Notes: a model not told the origin generated them from the sequence alone. Positions 1 to 8,066 are shown, counted from the first letter of the stretch. The stretch is DNA of 64,000 nt from M3007 sp046160625 (GCA_046160625.1 JBJXGZ010000005.1:62001-126000); one strand, 5' to 3'. A program made the numbers and translations.

Positions 1-441
1 TTTCAGGCAGAATTTTTTGATGAAACCGCCCGCTCCAATTTTTCAGAAGCCATGGATTTGGTACGCATAGTTGGCTTTTTCGGTCTGATGGGCATGATCA
101 TCGCTTGTATGGGTTTGCTTGGAATGGCCATTTACACCGTCGAAACGAAGGCGAAAGAAATCAGCATACGGAAGGTAATGGGGGCGAATGCCCGCGACTT
201 AAGTTACTTGTTGTCAAAGGGGTATTTGTGGTTACTCGGCATTTCGATACTGATTTCCACCCCGGTTACCTATTTCATTGGCAGCAAGATGTTGGATGCT
301 TTTTCCAGCCGAATTCCGATGTCGCCCTGGTTGTTTTTGCCTGGTATTCTGCTGTTGTTATTGGCAGCAGGACTTGCTGTTGGTTCTCAAACCTTTCGTG
401 CCTTGCGTTCGAACCCCGTGGATCAATTGAGGAGTGAATAA
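1..441 (+). CDS. ABC transporter permease, FtsX/MacB-like, C-terminal part
   Basis: The frame is open from base 1, so the gene starts outside the window; 146 codons remain. The fragment has three hydrophobic segments: one near the visible N-terminus (VRIVGFFGLMGMII), one after the cytoplasmic loop, and one near the end. The loop contains KEISIRKVMGA, the hallmark just after the first of the last three helices in FtsX-type permeases, and the protein ends in NPVDQLRSE, the usual ending of Bacteroidota MacB-like permeases. The family exports lipoproteins, peptides or drugs, or transmits signals to cell-wall enzymes; the substrate cannot be told from this fragment. Confidence 0.88.
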   Translation, partial: FQAEFFDETARSNFSEAMDLVRIVGFFGLMGMIIACMGLLGMAIYTVETKAKEISIRKVMGANARDLSYLLSKGYLWLLGISILISTPVTYFIGSKMLDAFSSRIPMSPWLFLPGILLLLLAAGLAVGSQTFRALRSNPVDQLRSE

Positions 442-535
442 ACAGGATGAAATGTCATCCCGCCGGGTTAATCTATGAAGTTCCGTCATTTGCTAATTCT
501 GGCTAAATAGAGTCATCATAATTAGTTTTATCTAG

Positions 536-591
536 CCGCTGAGGCGCTGAGTATTTGAAAATCAATGCTTTGCGTCTCTGTGCCTCTGCGG
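536..591. repeat. imperfect inverted repeat ahead of the AraC gene
   Basis: Arms 536-551 and 576-591 pair at 13 of 16 positions around a 24-nt loop (GCTGAGGCGCTGAG against CTCTGTGCCTCTGC). The text is of the GCGCAGAG/CTCTGCG kind seen as intergenic junk repeats in many Bacteroidota. It ends 20 nt before the likely start codon of the AraC-type gene and may mark where the 5' part of that gene was lost. Confidence 0.5.
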
Positions 592-611
592 TTTATTTTG
601 CCCGCTCACTT

Positions 612-998
612 ATGTTTCAATTTCAAGAAGATATTTCCAAACAAATCAACCGGGTAAATGCCCGTACGCGCACTACTCGGGAAGAGCTTTTTCGACGGGT
701 ACTGAACGCCAAGGAGTTTATGCACGATTCGTGGCAATCTGACCTGAGTTTAAATACAGTAGCCCAACAAGCTTGCCTTTCACCATACCATTTCCATAGA
801 AGTTTTCAAGAGGCTTTTGGTCAATCGCCTATGAAATGGTTTCGACACTTGAAATTGAGTTATGCGAAGGATTTGCTAGCCTCCGGAAAAATGAATGTAA
901 CAGAAGTTGCACTTAACATCGGTTTTGCCGATGTGTTTTCCTTTTCAAAAGCGTTTAAGCGGGAATTGGGAGTAAGCCCTTCGAAGCTTAGAGATTAA
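612..998 (+). CDS. AraC-family regulator, HTH domain only
   Basis: A 128-residue protein from ATG 612; a longer frame from TTG 555 reads through the upstream repeat and is unlikely. Residues about 25-128 form a full AraC-type double helix-turn-helix: the first helix pair around SLNTVAQQACLSPYHFHRSF and the second ending in GFADVFSFSKAFKRELGVSPSK. Bacteroidota homologues with the same linker (INRVNARTRTTREELFRR) usually carry about 130 to 150 more N-terminal residues that sense a ligand. Either this is a stand-alone DNA-binding protein or a 5'-truncated remnant. Its target is unknown; the next gene is a second AraC-type regulator. Confidence 0.8.
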   Translation: MFQFQEDISKQINRVNARTRTTREELFRRVLNAKEFMHDSWQSDLSLNTVAQQACLSPYHFHRSFQEAFGQSPMKWFRHLKLSYAKDLLASGKMNVTEVALNIGFADVFSFSKAFKRELGVSPSKLRD

Positions 999-1066
999 AA
1001 GAGATGTGTGTGATGAGCTTAGAACAGCCTCAAACTACTTCTTAGATTTGCTACAAAATCAGGGCT

Positions 1067-2206
1067 ATGAATTTCAATTTATTTGCAATATGCGCTATTG
1101 TTGCTGCAGCCCAGGCATTGTTTTTTGTTGTTATCCTTTTTTCAAAAGAAGAAAACCGCCTTGCCAACAGAATCTTAGGTGCCATGCTTGTTTTGTTGGC
1201 ATATACGTTGGTTGAATGGGCATTATGGTGGACGGGAGACATAGAAAAAGTGCCTGGATTAAAAGCTGTAAGTTTCGGTTTCCCGTTGCTCTTTGGGCCT
1301 TTGATGTTTCTTTTTTACCAGTCAACATTTGAACGAAAACAATTGGCGGTCAAGACCTTATGGCATTTTTTGTCTTTTGTTGTTGCGCTGATTTTAATGT
1401 TGCCTTTTTACCTCCGTGATTTTGAAACCCTATCAGTTTGGCTAGTGTGGATTCCTCCATTGACACGACAACCCTGGTTTCCGTTCGCAATTTTTGCTCA
1501 AATGATTGGTTATGGTATCTGGGTTGGGCTGCGTTTCAAAAAATATTTCCTCGAAAATGGGGAGCTACAACGCTGGCACAGATGGCTGTTAGTGGCCTAT
1601 TGGGGTATTGTATCAGCCTATGTTTTGTACCGCTTTCTCCCTTGGCTTGGACTTAAGGCTTCGGAGTGGCAATACCTCATCGCCTTTAGTCTGACGGTGT
1701 TTATTTATTTAATCGCCTGGCTGGGTTACATCGAGCCAAGGGTTTTTGCCGGAATGAGCTTTCGGGCAGCCGTAGCTTCCATCAAATACCATAAGTCGTC
1801 ATTAACTGCTGAAAATTCAGCCGCCATTTTCCAGCAACTGATTGATCTAATGGATAAAGAAAATCTCTATCGAGAAAGCCAGATTACATTGGATGGACTG
1901 GGAAGAAAAATAGGTGCCGCCCGGCACCATCTTTCGCAAGCGATCAACGAACAATCTGGGAAGCGCTTTACGGAATGGGTCAATGACTATCGTATCAAGG
2001 AGGCTTTGCTACTGCTGGAAAGCACAACGAAACAGGAGCTAAATGTCATTGAAGTGGCTTATGCAGTTGGGTTTAATTCCAAAAATGCCTTCAATCTCGT
2101 TTTTAAGCGATATACGGGTTTGACACCGACGGAGTACCGACAGACACAGAAGAAAAAGGTGCAATCTCGTCGGGCGGCCTCTATTCCCGATGAGTTTTCA
2201 CCTTGA
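1067..2206 (+). CDS. Membrane-anchored AraC-family regulator
   Basis: 379 residues. The first about 230 residues contain around seven hydrophobic helices (from AICAIVAAAQALFFVVILF to LTVFIYLIAWLGYI), followed by a cytoplasmic linker and a C-terminal AraC-type HTH domain at about 260-365, ending GFNSKNAFNLVFKRYTGLTPTEYR. This is a common Bacteroidota architecture: a polytopic sensor fused directly to the DNA-binding domain, so signal reception and transcription control are in one protein. It starts 68 nt after the preceding AraC-type gene and its stop overlaps the longest frame of the next gene. The ligand is not deducible. The two regulators and the exported protein downstream may be co-transcribed. 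Confidence 0.88.
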   Translation: MNFNLFAICAIVAAAQALFFVVILFSKEENRLANRILGAMLVLLAYTLVEWALWWTGDIEKVPGLKAVSFGFPLLFGPLMFLFYQSTFERKQLAVKTLWHFLSFVVALILMLPFYLRDFETLSVWLVWIPPLTRQPWFPFAIFAQMIGYGIWVGLRFKKYFLENGELQRWHRWLLVAYWGIVSAYVLYRFLPWLGLKASEWQYLIAFSLTVFIYLIAWLGYIEPRVFAGMSFRAAVASIKYHKSSLTAENSAAIFQQLIDLMDKENLYRESQITLDGLGRKIGAARHHLSQAINEQSGKRFTEWVNDYRIKEALLLLESTTKQELNVIEVAYAVGFNSKNAFNLVFKRYTGLTPTEYRQTQKKKVQSRRAASIPDEFSP

Positions 2207-2247
2207 TGAGATTAGAGGCGAGTTCTTTTGCCCCAAACTATTCCATT

Positions 2248-3054
2248 ATGAAGAAAATGCTCCTTTTCGTTCTTGCCATCGTTTATCTGATACTTTCACT
2301 ATCCAATCTTGATGGGGCATTCCCGGAAAACACGGGCGCTCCTAACGAACTTACCTGTGGTCGCGCCCCTTGTCACAATGTCCCCGTGAACGTTGGCTCA
2401 GCCCAAATGTCTCTTACTTTTAATGGCATCGGGCAGCAATATTTTGCGGACAGTGTTTACCTGCTGACCGTTACAATTACCAATTCCCAGACCATGCGCA
2501 ATGGTTTTGAGATACTCGCTTTGAACGAAAGCCTCCAAAATACAGGTACCTGGCAACTGCTGGAACCTTCCAAAATGAAAATCATCAATGGCATCGGGCT
2601 TCCCAATCGGAAATATGTAACCCATAAAGCAGCGGGGAATTTACAAACTGAATGGATCGTGGCATGGAAGGCTCCCTCCACAGATGTAGGCAAGGTGAAA
2701 TTTTACGCTTCAGTCAATGCTACCAACAACGATGGTTTGAATACAGGAGACGAGGTGTATACCAAGAGTATTGAGGTTACTTTTGCCTCAGTGAACACCG
2801 TTAAGGACGTATCTCTAAGATTCTTCAAAGTATATCCCTCGATTGCCAACACCGGTATTTGGGTTGAATTTCCGAAAGATATGAGCAGTGCTCAGGCCTC
2901 GCTTTTTGATTCTGCTGGAAGACAAGTGATTGTAAAAGATTTGCCGCAGGGGAAACAACACTTCATTGAAATAAATGGCCTGCGACCAGGTGTCTATTTC
3001 TTAAAATTGCATGCTGAAGGGCATCAGGCTATGGAACGGATTGTTGTTCAATAG
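2248..3054 (+). CDS. Secreted choice-of-anchor V protein with T9SS type A sorting domain
   Basis: 268 residues from ATG 2248, which opens a signal peptide (KKMLLFVLAIVYLILSLS); the frame extends upstream to 2203 but would bury it. The mature start, TGAPNELTCGRAPCHNV, is the conserved entrance of the Reelin-like 'choice-of-anchor V' domain. Here the two cysteines are separated by four residues (C-GRAP-CH), not the CxxCH of haem-binding relatives, so haem attachment is doubtful. The domain runs to about residue 185. The last 75 residues (from FFKVYPS to MERIVVQ) are a T9SS type A sorting domain, so the protein should be exported by the Por system and anchored or released at the surface. Function unknown. 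Confidence 0.82.
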   Translation: MKKMLLFVLAIVYLILSLSNLDGAFPENTGAPNELTCGRAPCHNVPVNVGSAQMSLTFNGIGQQYFADSVYLLTVTITNSQTMRNGFEILALNESLQNTGTWQLLEPSKMKIINGIGLPNRKYVTHKAAGNLQTEWIVAWKAPSTDVGKVKFYASVNATNNDGLNTGDEVYTKSIEVTFASVNTVKDVSLRFFKVYPSIANTGIWVEFPKDMSSAQASLFDSAGRQVIVKDLPQGKQHFIEINGLRPGVYFLKLHAEGHQAMERIVVQ

Positions 3055-3218
3055 AGAGATTTGGATCGTGCATTTTTGTGTATTGCCATCCATTAATGAA
3101 GCACTTTTCAAGGAAAAATATAGATGGCTACGAACCTGACGAACAATCCCGAGTGCTCGGGAGCAAATCAGGCCCTCCAAATCATGAGGTTGTTATTTCA
3201 TCAGTACTAACCAACAAT

Positions 3219-3250
3219 AAAAAAGCCTCACCGACTTGCGCCAGGAGGCT
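3219..3250 (-). terminator. weak rho-independent terminator for the S24 gene
   Basis: Read on the minus strand, a 6-bp stem (AGCCTC/GAGGCT, arms 3224-3229 and 3245-3250, 15-nt loop) is followed by a T-run. It lies about 126 nt beyond the stop codon of the minus-strand repressor gene. The stem is short, so this is a modest call. Confidence 0.4.
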
Positions 3251-3289
3251 CCGAAAACAATAAACAGCAGGATAGTATCTTATTGTTGG

Positions 3290-3371
3290 GGATTCGGTTA
3301 TTTGGGGATTCGGTTATTTGAGTGACCAAGCTCGGGTACTTGAATAACCAAATCCCCAACTAACCAAATCC
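3290..3371. repeat. inverted repeat with internal direct repeat between convergent genes
   Basis: The left arm (about 3290-3321) contains two tandem copies of GGGGATTCGGTTATTT; the right arm (about 3340-3371) is its reverse complement with about four mismatches in 31. The element fills the space between the convergent T9SS gene and the S24 gene and partly overlaps the first bases after the S24 stop region. Otherwise the 3055-3375 spacer holds no credible gene. It probably acts as a bidirectional terminator and belongs to the dispersed palindromes of this window. Confidence 0.6.
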
Positions 3372-3375
3372 ACAT

Positions 3376-4110
3376 TCAAACATTACTGATCTTCCGCACC
3401 ACTTTATACAGGCGCGTTGTCTCATCCACTTCTTCCTCGAAAGGATCGTTGTCGAAGTAATTGGCCGAAATCATCTTGAGGCGCACGATGCGGCCCCGGT
3501 TGTTCATGATTTTCTGGACATACTTAACCCAAACGTTGCCATTGGAACGCACGGCATAGATTTCGTTGTCGCGCACATCATTAAGGTTTTCAATAGACTT
3601 GCACACTACAATGTCCTGATTGCGGATAACGGGATCCATCGAATTACCTTCGATTTGGAAAGCCACCAGTCCTGTACCGGCCACCCCTGGGATAGAAAAA
3701 AAGGTGTTGTCTTCCGAACTTTCTGCACCCAGGGTCGCGCCCGCAAATGCCCTGACAGTAGTGAACAAAATGTTCCCACCTCCACCACTTGACATCCGCT
3801 CGCCAGCCAGTGCATCGCCCGGGGCATCAAAGCCGAAGGGATTACCGATGCCGTGGAGCAACCAGGCTTCGTTGATGTCAAAAGCGCGACAAAATGAAGA
3901 TGCCTGCCCATAATCAATGACCCGTTTGCTTTCAGGATTGAGAAAGGCGCGGATGATGTGGCCGTAAGCTTTGTTGCCCAGCACACGGTCGGCTACGTCG
4001 CCGACCCCTTTGCCGCCACGATCGTTTTTGACGATCGCGCCGCGGTCTTCCAAGAGTTTGAAGGCTTGGATAAAGCGTTTGTTTAGGTCTATCCTATCTT
4101 CCTTTATCAT
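3376..4110 (-). CDS. S24-family transcriptional repressor (LexA/CI-like)
   Basis: 244 residues. The C-terminal half is a peptidase S24 domain: the catalytic Ser is in EGNSMDP (about Ser157) and the Lys in VWVKYVQ (about Lys196), with a possible Ala-Gly autocleavage site in RAFAGATLG near residue 123. The N-terminal about 100 residues are helical and fit a helix-turn-helix DNA-binding domain. Such proteins repress promoters until RecA-stimulated self-cleavage. It is transcribed away from parA, with 381 nt between the starts filled with repeated boxes that are natural operator candidates. Prophage CI repressors and chromosomal SOS-type regulators both look like this; no other phage gene is nearby. 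The start is the only Met near the 5' end. Confidence 0.85.
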   Translation of the reverse strand: MIKEDRIDLNKRFIQAFKLLEDRGAIVKNDRGGKGVGDVADRVLGNKAYGHIIRAFLNPESKRVIDYGQASSFCRAFDINEAWLLHGIGNPFGFDAPGDALAGERMSSGGGGNILFTTVRAFAGATLGAESSEDNTFFSIPGVAGTGLVAFQIEGNSMDPVIRNQDIVVCKSIENLNDVRDNEIYAVRSNGNVWVKYVQKIMNNRGRIVRLKMISANYFDNDPFEEEVDETTRLYKVVRKISNV

Positions 4111-4143
4111 GGGATGGAAGGTTTAGAGGTGAAATAATTGTAG

Positions 4144-4188
4144 TTTGAATGGTTTGATGAGTTTGATTTGTTTGAAGGGTTTGATTGG
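4144..4188. repeat. five-unit 9-bp iteron-like tandem array
   Basis: TTTGA recurs at 4144, 4153, 4162, 4171 and 4180, exactly 9 bp apart; units have the form TTTGAxxxG. It begins 33 bp upstream of the start of the S24 repressor gene. Regular short arrays beside parA genes often serve as partition sites or iterons, and beside repressors as operators. The periodicity is seen directly; the role is inference. Confidence 0.6.
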
Positions 4189-4213
4189 TCGTCTTCGTTT
4201 TTCGTGCTGCAAA

Positions 4214-4398
4214 TTTCAAACAAAGAGTTTTTAAAAACAAATAATGTCAAAGATTTTTTCGCACAAATCTTCACTTTTTTTCAAACACGCTGTTTTTTCA
4301 TTTGAAAACCAGATATTTGCGCAGTTTTTGTTGTAAAAATAATTTCAAACAAATGCGGGCGTACCTTGAATCTGGTGTATAAACCTGGCATTTGTTTG
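4214..4398. promoter_or_regulatory. TTTCAAAC boxes and inverted repeat between S24 and parA
   Basis: TTTCAAAC occurs at 4214-4221, 4279-4286 and 4343-4350, with a near copy in reverse at 4300-4307. The last box overlaps a perfect 11-bp inverted repeat, CAAACAAATGC at 4346-4356 and GCATTTGTTTG at 4388-4398. The region is AT-rich and holds the two divergent promoters, so these are candidate operators for the S24 repressor or binding sites of the ParA partner. The rest of the 4111-4491 spacer shows no gene. Confidence 0.5.
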
Positions 4399-4491
4399 GA
4401 AAGCTGACTCGGTCATCTGCTGAGTTTTTCTGAAAATTTCAATTTGTTCGAGAAGTAGGGCCAGTCTTCGCCGTACTTTTGACCACAATTT

Positions 4492-5244
4492 ATGGGAACT
4501 GTAATATCACTCCTCAATCACAAAGGCGGGGTCGGGAAGACCACCAGCGCCATCAACATCGGTGCTGCGATGGTCGAACTTGGCAAACGTGTGCTGCTTA
4601 TTGACCTCGACCCTCAAGCCAACCTGACCATCTCGCTCGGTATTCCGCGTCAGAAATCAACCATTTACGAAGCCCTGCGAGGTGAAGGTGAACTCGTGCC
4701 TTACACGCACAAGCCGGGCATGGACGTAATAACTTCCTCGCTCGACCTTTCAGGGGCAGAGATGGAACTCATCAATGAAGCCGGCCGCGAATACATACTC
4801 CGGGAATTGTTGTCGCAGGTGACCGACGATTACGACTATGTGCTGATTGACTGTCCGCCCTCTTTGGGCCTGTTGACGCTCAATGCACTCACCAGCAGCC
4901 GCTACGTTTTGATCCCGCTTCAAACAGAATTCCTTGCAGTCCAAGGACTTGCAAAGATCAAACAGGTGATTGACAAGGTAAAGATGCGCCTCAACAAACA
5001 ACTCGATATGAGCGGCGTTATCGCAACGATGTACGACAGTCGGCGGGTGCTGAACCGAGATGTAGTGGACATCATTCACAAATATTTTGGCGAAAAGGTG
5101 TTCAAGACCTATATCCGCGACAACGTAGCCTTGGCCGAGGCTCCCGCTCAGCGCAAAGACATTTTTGATTACAGCCCCAAAAGCCCGGGAGCTGTGGATT
5201 ACCTTGATGTGACCAAGGAAATATTGGAAAGGATAGAAGGCTAG
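4492..5244 (+). CDS. parA: ParA-family partition ATPase (Soj-like)
   Basis: 250 residues, the usual size of a chromosomal-type ParA without an N-terminal HTH. The deviant Walker A motif KGGVGKTT is at residues 11-18, followed by LLIDLDPQAN, the A' motif VLIDCPPSLG and the Walker B-like region; the C-terminus is PKSPGAVDYLDVTKEIL. ParA dimers bind DNA in the ATP state and segregate a cargo bound by a ParB-type partner. The next gene, 42 nt downstream, codes for a likely DNA-binding partner. Pairing with an S24 repressor and a 9-bp array instead of a gidB/parB neighbourhood suggests a plasmid- or phage-like partition cassette, or an orphan system, in this chromosome. Confidence 0.93.
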   Translation: MGTVISLLNHKGGVGKTTSAINIGAAMVELGKRVLLIDLDPQANLTISLGIPRQKSTIYEALRGEGELVPYTHKPGMDVITSSLDLSGAEMELINEAGREYILRELLSQVTDDYDYVLIDCPPSLGLLTLNALTSSRYVLIPLQTEFLAVQGLAKIKQVIDKVKMRLNKQLDMSGVIATMYDSRRVLNRDVVDIIHKYFGEKVFKTYIRDNVALAEAPAQRKDIFDYSPKSPGAVDYLDVTKEILERIEG

Positions 5245-5286
5245 ACACTAATTGTTGGCCATGTGTCAATTGCAAACAGTCAGAAC

Positions 5287-5793
5287 ATGAGTAAAAAAAG
5301 ATTTTCGGAGGGTTTGGACGACCTCTTTAGCAACAGCCACGCTAACCACGGGGAGGTGTTTGGCAATGCTTTGTTACTGACTGCACCCTCGGCTACCCTT
5401 GGAGAGCGCAAGCCTTCAGCGCACAAGTCTTTTATGACCGACCTTGACTCACTGCTCCAGGAAGCGCTGGACGAAAGCCTCGAACGTTACGAGGCCAGCC
5501 AACCTGATTCTGTGTCGGACAGCTCAAAAACTAAGGCCACCAATCCCAACGCCCTGCGCGCGCCTGCGCGAAGCGGTCTGGACGCACTCATACGCCAAAC
5601 CATTGATGTTCAAGACTTTACCACAGACGAAAACACTGGAAAAAAACGCCTCACCGTCTCAGTTGACCGCCCGAAACTGGAAAAATTAAAGGCCATCGCC
5701 CGACTCGAAAATGCTTTTTTGAAAGACCTGCTCGTGTCGGTTATTGACGAATATATTGAGGAGTACGTGCAAGCGAAAGGGGTGGAATTGTAA
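5287..5793 (+). CDS. Probable ribbon-helix-helix partner of ParA
   Basis: 168 residues from ATG 5287 (a GTG at 5263 would add eight). The N-terminus SKKRFSEGLDDLFSN resembles the KGLDxLF opening of ParB-type proteins. The middle is polar and low in complexity. The C-terminal about 50 residues (KKRLTVSVDRPKLEKLKAIARLEN...) read as a beta strand followed by two helices, as in ribbon-helix-helix centromere-binding proteins. It follows parA after 42 nt in the same direction, so it is probably the DNA-binding adaptor of the partition pair. No catalytic motif is visible. The assignment rests on context and fold, not on a named family. Confidence 0.55.
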   Translation: MSKKRFSEGLDDLFSNSHANHGEVFGNALLLTAPSATLGERKPSAHKSFMTDLDSLLQEALDESLERYEASQPDSVSDSSKTKATNPNALRAPARSGLDALIRQTIDVQDFTTDENTGKKRLTVSVDRPKLEKLKAIARLENAFLKDLLVSVIDEYIEEYVQAKGVEL

Positions 5794-5802
5794 TCTGAAT
5801 TT

Positions 5803-5889
5803 AATGTCCAATGTCCAACAAGGAATGTCCAATGTCCAAGTTGGCCCTGCGTTTGGACATTGGACATTCCTTGTTGGACATTGGACATT
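5803..5889. repeat. perfect 37-bp inverted repeat (bidirectional terminator-like)
   Basis: Arms 5803-5839 and 5853-5889 are perfect reverse complements around a 13-nt loop. Each arm is itself built from repeats of AATGTCCA. The repeat fills almost the whole space between the convergent ParA-partner and DUF4105 genes, ending at the DUF4105 stop codon. A fragment of the same text recurs at about 16222. RNA from either strand would form a very stable hairpin. Confidence 0.85.
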
Positions 5890-7044
5890 TTATGGCTTCC
5901 TCCAATAACGCCGCCAAAGCCCTTTTACCACGATAAGCGCGACGAGCGGCAACGCAGGTGCAGGCATTTCCTGCGGCATCCATTTCCAAAAAATAAGCAG
6001 TAGTGCAGCGGTCAATGCGGCCACGGTGAAATAATTCTCGGTGCTGCCCGTGCGCCGCGTGCGCCAAAAAAAGAAAAGGTGCGTGGGCCAGGCCCAGAGG
6101 ATGTTCAGGTTGTTCTTGGTGGCAGAGTGATCTGTGGCAAACCAGAGTAGTGCGATCACGAGACCCGCCAAACCCAGCACAAACCAAAACAGCGTGTCAA
6201 ATATCCTTTCGGTACGCGAGTTGGCCATGCTAAGCAGCCCGATGAGCGCAACGAAGCACATAATCAAAAAAGGCCGATCGAGCGGACTGGGTTTGAACGG
6301 CTCCTTTTTCATCGGGGTTTCGGGGATGTTCCGTTCGCTTTTTACCAGCAATTTGCCATCTCCAGTTTTAGCCTTTGAAAAAACATTGTGCATGTAATCA
6401 GGCAAGAACATATAATTTGCGAGACTTGCCCGGCGGTCGGCCGGGAGACCGAGCACAAGGTCAATGCCATAATCCAGCCAAGGTTTTTCTTCGAGATACG
6501 GTTGCAGAAGCTGGCGCATGGTCACGCCAGCCGGCATCATGGAAGAGTCGAGCTGGAGTTGGTGAAAGTAGGTTTCTTGCACGATGTCGCGGATGCGGGT
6601 GGCACAATTGTCGTAGAAAAAATCGTATTTGTAGTAGCGGTTTTCTTCCTTGTAATTTTCTTGCAACAGGTCAAAAAGGCGTTGTTTTTGTGCCAAATCC
6701 ATGTTGAATACCTGCTCCTGCATGGAGCGGCGATCATGCAAATTGCCGTATTCAAAACTGCGATAGCTCTCCACATCGAGGTTATAGAGGAGTTTTCCCC
6801 GACAGAACTTAAGCAGAAAATTGGGCTGCTCGAACTCGAAAGTGCCATAGTTGTAGCAGCGATCGAAGCGGGTCACCGGGTCTTTCACCCGGATGGCGCT
6901 GTGACCGAAGGTACTGTACACGAACTCGCCCGGCACTACCGTCATCAGGCTGATGCTGGCGGAGTCGGAAAGCGTAATAGGGTTCTGTGAAAATAGTTTG
7001 GGAACAAAAACAAGGAATAGGAAAAGGGTAATGAATCGCTTCAT
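5890..7044 (-). CDS. DUF4105 domain membrane protein
   Basis: 384 residues from ATG 7044, where a signal peptide (KRFITLFLFLVFVPKLFSQ) begins; the frame extends to 7143 but that part reads through likely promoter DNA. Residues about 30-260 match the DUF4105 (Lnb N-terminal periplasmic) pattern: STFGHSAIRV, CYNYGTF, and YDFFYDNCATRIRD with the conserved His and Cys expected of a NlpC/P60-like active site. The C-terminal about 120 residues hold five hydrophobic helices, so the domain faces the periplasm on a membrane anchor. Function of the family is not settled. The gene is alone; its stop codon touches the 37-bp inverted repeat. Confidence 0.85.
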   Translation of the reverse strand: MKRFITLFLFLVFVPKLFSQNPITLSDSASISLMTVVPGEFVYSTFGHSAIRVKDPVTRFDRCYNYGTFEFEQPNFLLKFCRGKLLYNLDVESYRSFEYGNLHDRRSMQEQVFNMDLAQKQRLFDLLQENYKEENRYYKYDFFYDNCATRIRDIVQETYFHQLQLDSSMMPAGVTMRQLLQPYLEEKPWLDYGIDLVLGLPADRRASLANYMFLPDYMHNVFSKAKTGDGKLLVKSERNIPETPMKKEPFKPSPLDRPFLIMCFVALIGLLSMANSRTERIFDTLFWFVLGLAGLVIALLWFATDHSATKNNLNILWAWPTHLFFFWRTRRTGSTENYFTVAALTAALLLIFWKWMPQEMPAPALPLVALIVVKGLWRRYWRKP

Positions 7045-7064
7045 GTAAGGTGGTTTTGTAAAAG

Positions 7065-7072
7065 CAAAGGTA
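7065..7072 (-). promoter_or_regulatory. candidate -7 element for the DUF4105 gene
   Basis: On the minus strand this reads TACCTTTG, a match to the Bacteroidota TAnnTTTG -7 element, 20 nt before the chosen ATG at 7044. A TTTG at a suitable -33 distance is not exact (15-nt spacer). It supports the downstream start over the one at 7143. Confidence 0.4.
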
Positions 7073-7213
7073 CATTTGGCATTAAAGCAAAGGTCTATTT
7101 TTGACAAACCCACCAAATTATTCCCACCAAATGCCCAAAACACCTGAACTTCACGCCTAGTTTTTACCCAAAACTGATTTTTTCACAAACGTTTCTGAAT
7201 CACAAACCTGACT

Positions 7214-8008
7214 ATGAAAAAAACGCTGATCTTACTGTGCGCGCTGTTTTGCGCTGTTTCCATTGCTGCACAACCACCGATTTGTATGCGCGACTCGGTT
7301 ATCTACGGCGCTCCTATTGACTCCCTGCTCTGGCCATTGCCTTACAAGCCTACAGCTCCCTTCTACAATCTGAACGACGCTTGTATTGACCTCCCTTACG
7401 CCCAATCTGTGACGGTCAATGTGCCAAATTCTTATTTGAACATTGCCGTTACGCACGTGAGCATCGCCACTACTGGTGCCATTAGCGACTTGCCAATTGG
7501 CCTTACCTATGCTTGCGACCCGCCCAACTGTGTATTCAATGCTAATACCCTTGGATGCATTATTTTGTACGGCACTCCGACGAATGCCAATGTGGCGCCA
7601 GACACCTTTGACCTTGGTATCACCGCCACAGTCTTTACCGCGCTTGGGCCCATTCCAATAACTTTCCCAGGACAGGTGGCGCCTGGCTCGCATTATTATC
7701 TCAAGCTCAAACCCAGTAATTGTCTTGTAGGGAGCTACGACCTTGGCAGTCAATTCACCTTGTTGAAAAACGCGCCCAATCCATTTGGTGGTCAAACCCT
7801 GATCACGGCAGAATCGCTCGTAGAGGCCGATTTCCAGTTTGAGGTGTTCGACCTGCTCGGCCAGCGTGTGTATACAGATCAAGTCCGCCTCGAAGTAGGC
7901 CGCAACGAATTCACATTCGATGCCGGGAGTCTCGCCAACGGCGCCTATTTCTACTCACTCAGCAACCGCGAGGGCAAAGCAGTCCGCCGGATGGTTGTTG
8001 CGAGGTAA
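7214..8008 (+). CDS. Secreted protein with T9SS type A sorting domain
   Basis: 264 residues with a clear signal peptide (KKTLILLCALFCAVSIAAQ). Residues about 55-160 include ISDLPIGLTYACDPPNCVF and LGCIILYGTPTNA, the GLP-GL and GTP turns of bacterial putative Ig (cadherin-like) domains. A T9SS type A sorting domain follows from about 185 (LLKNAPNPF...) to the end (KAVRRMVVAR). The next gene encodes a longer protein whose first 140 residues share the same Ig-like unit, so the two probably arose by duplication. Surface or secreted location is expected; substrate or partner unknown. Confidence 0.85.
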   Translation: MKKTLILLCALFCAVSIAAQPPICMRDSVIYGAPIDSLLWPLPYKPTAPFYNLNDACIDLPYAQSVTVNVPNSYLNIAVTHVSIATTGAISDLPIGLTYACDPPNCVFNANTLGCIILYGTPTNANVAPDTFDLGITATVFTALGPIPITFPGQVAPGSHYYLKLKPSNCLVGSYDLGSQFTLLKNAPNPFGGQTLITAESLVEADFQFEVFDLLGQRVYTDQVRLEVGRNEFTFDAGSLANGAYFYSLSNREGKAVRRMVVAR

Positions 8009-8021
8009 GTTGAAATATTGA

Positions 8022-8066
8022 GATATTTGGATATTGGGATATTGAATATCCCAATATCCAAATATC
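8022..8066. repeat. perfect 22-bp palindrome with one central base
   Basis: Arms 8022-8043 and 8045-8066 are exact reverse complements, made of repeats of GATATTTGG/ATATTGGG. It starts 14 nt after the stop codon of the preceding T9SS gene and is followed by a T-rich stretch, so it may end transcription. Composition and build are like the other dispersed palindromes of this window. Confidence 0.75.

Noticed and set aside
3078..3263. 61-codon plus-strand frame after the choice-of-anchor V gene
   Set aside because: No signal, domain or coding pattern; it overlaps the terminator hairpin of the convergent gene.
4144..4188. CRISPR or VNTR inside a gene
   Set aside because: The 9-bp units have no spacers and lie outside any gene; an operator or iteron array fits better.
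5803..5889. CRISPR-like array of AATGTCCA words
   Set aside because: The words form two arms of one hairpin without spacers of regular length; no cas gene is present.
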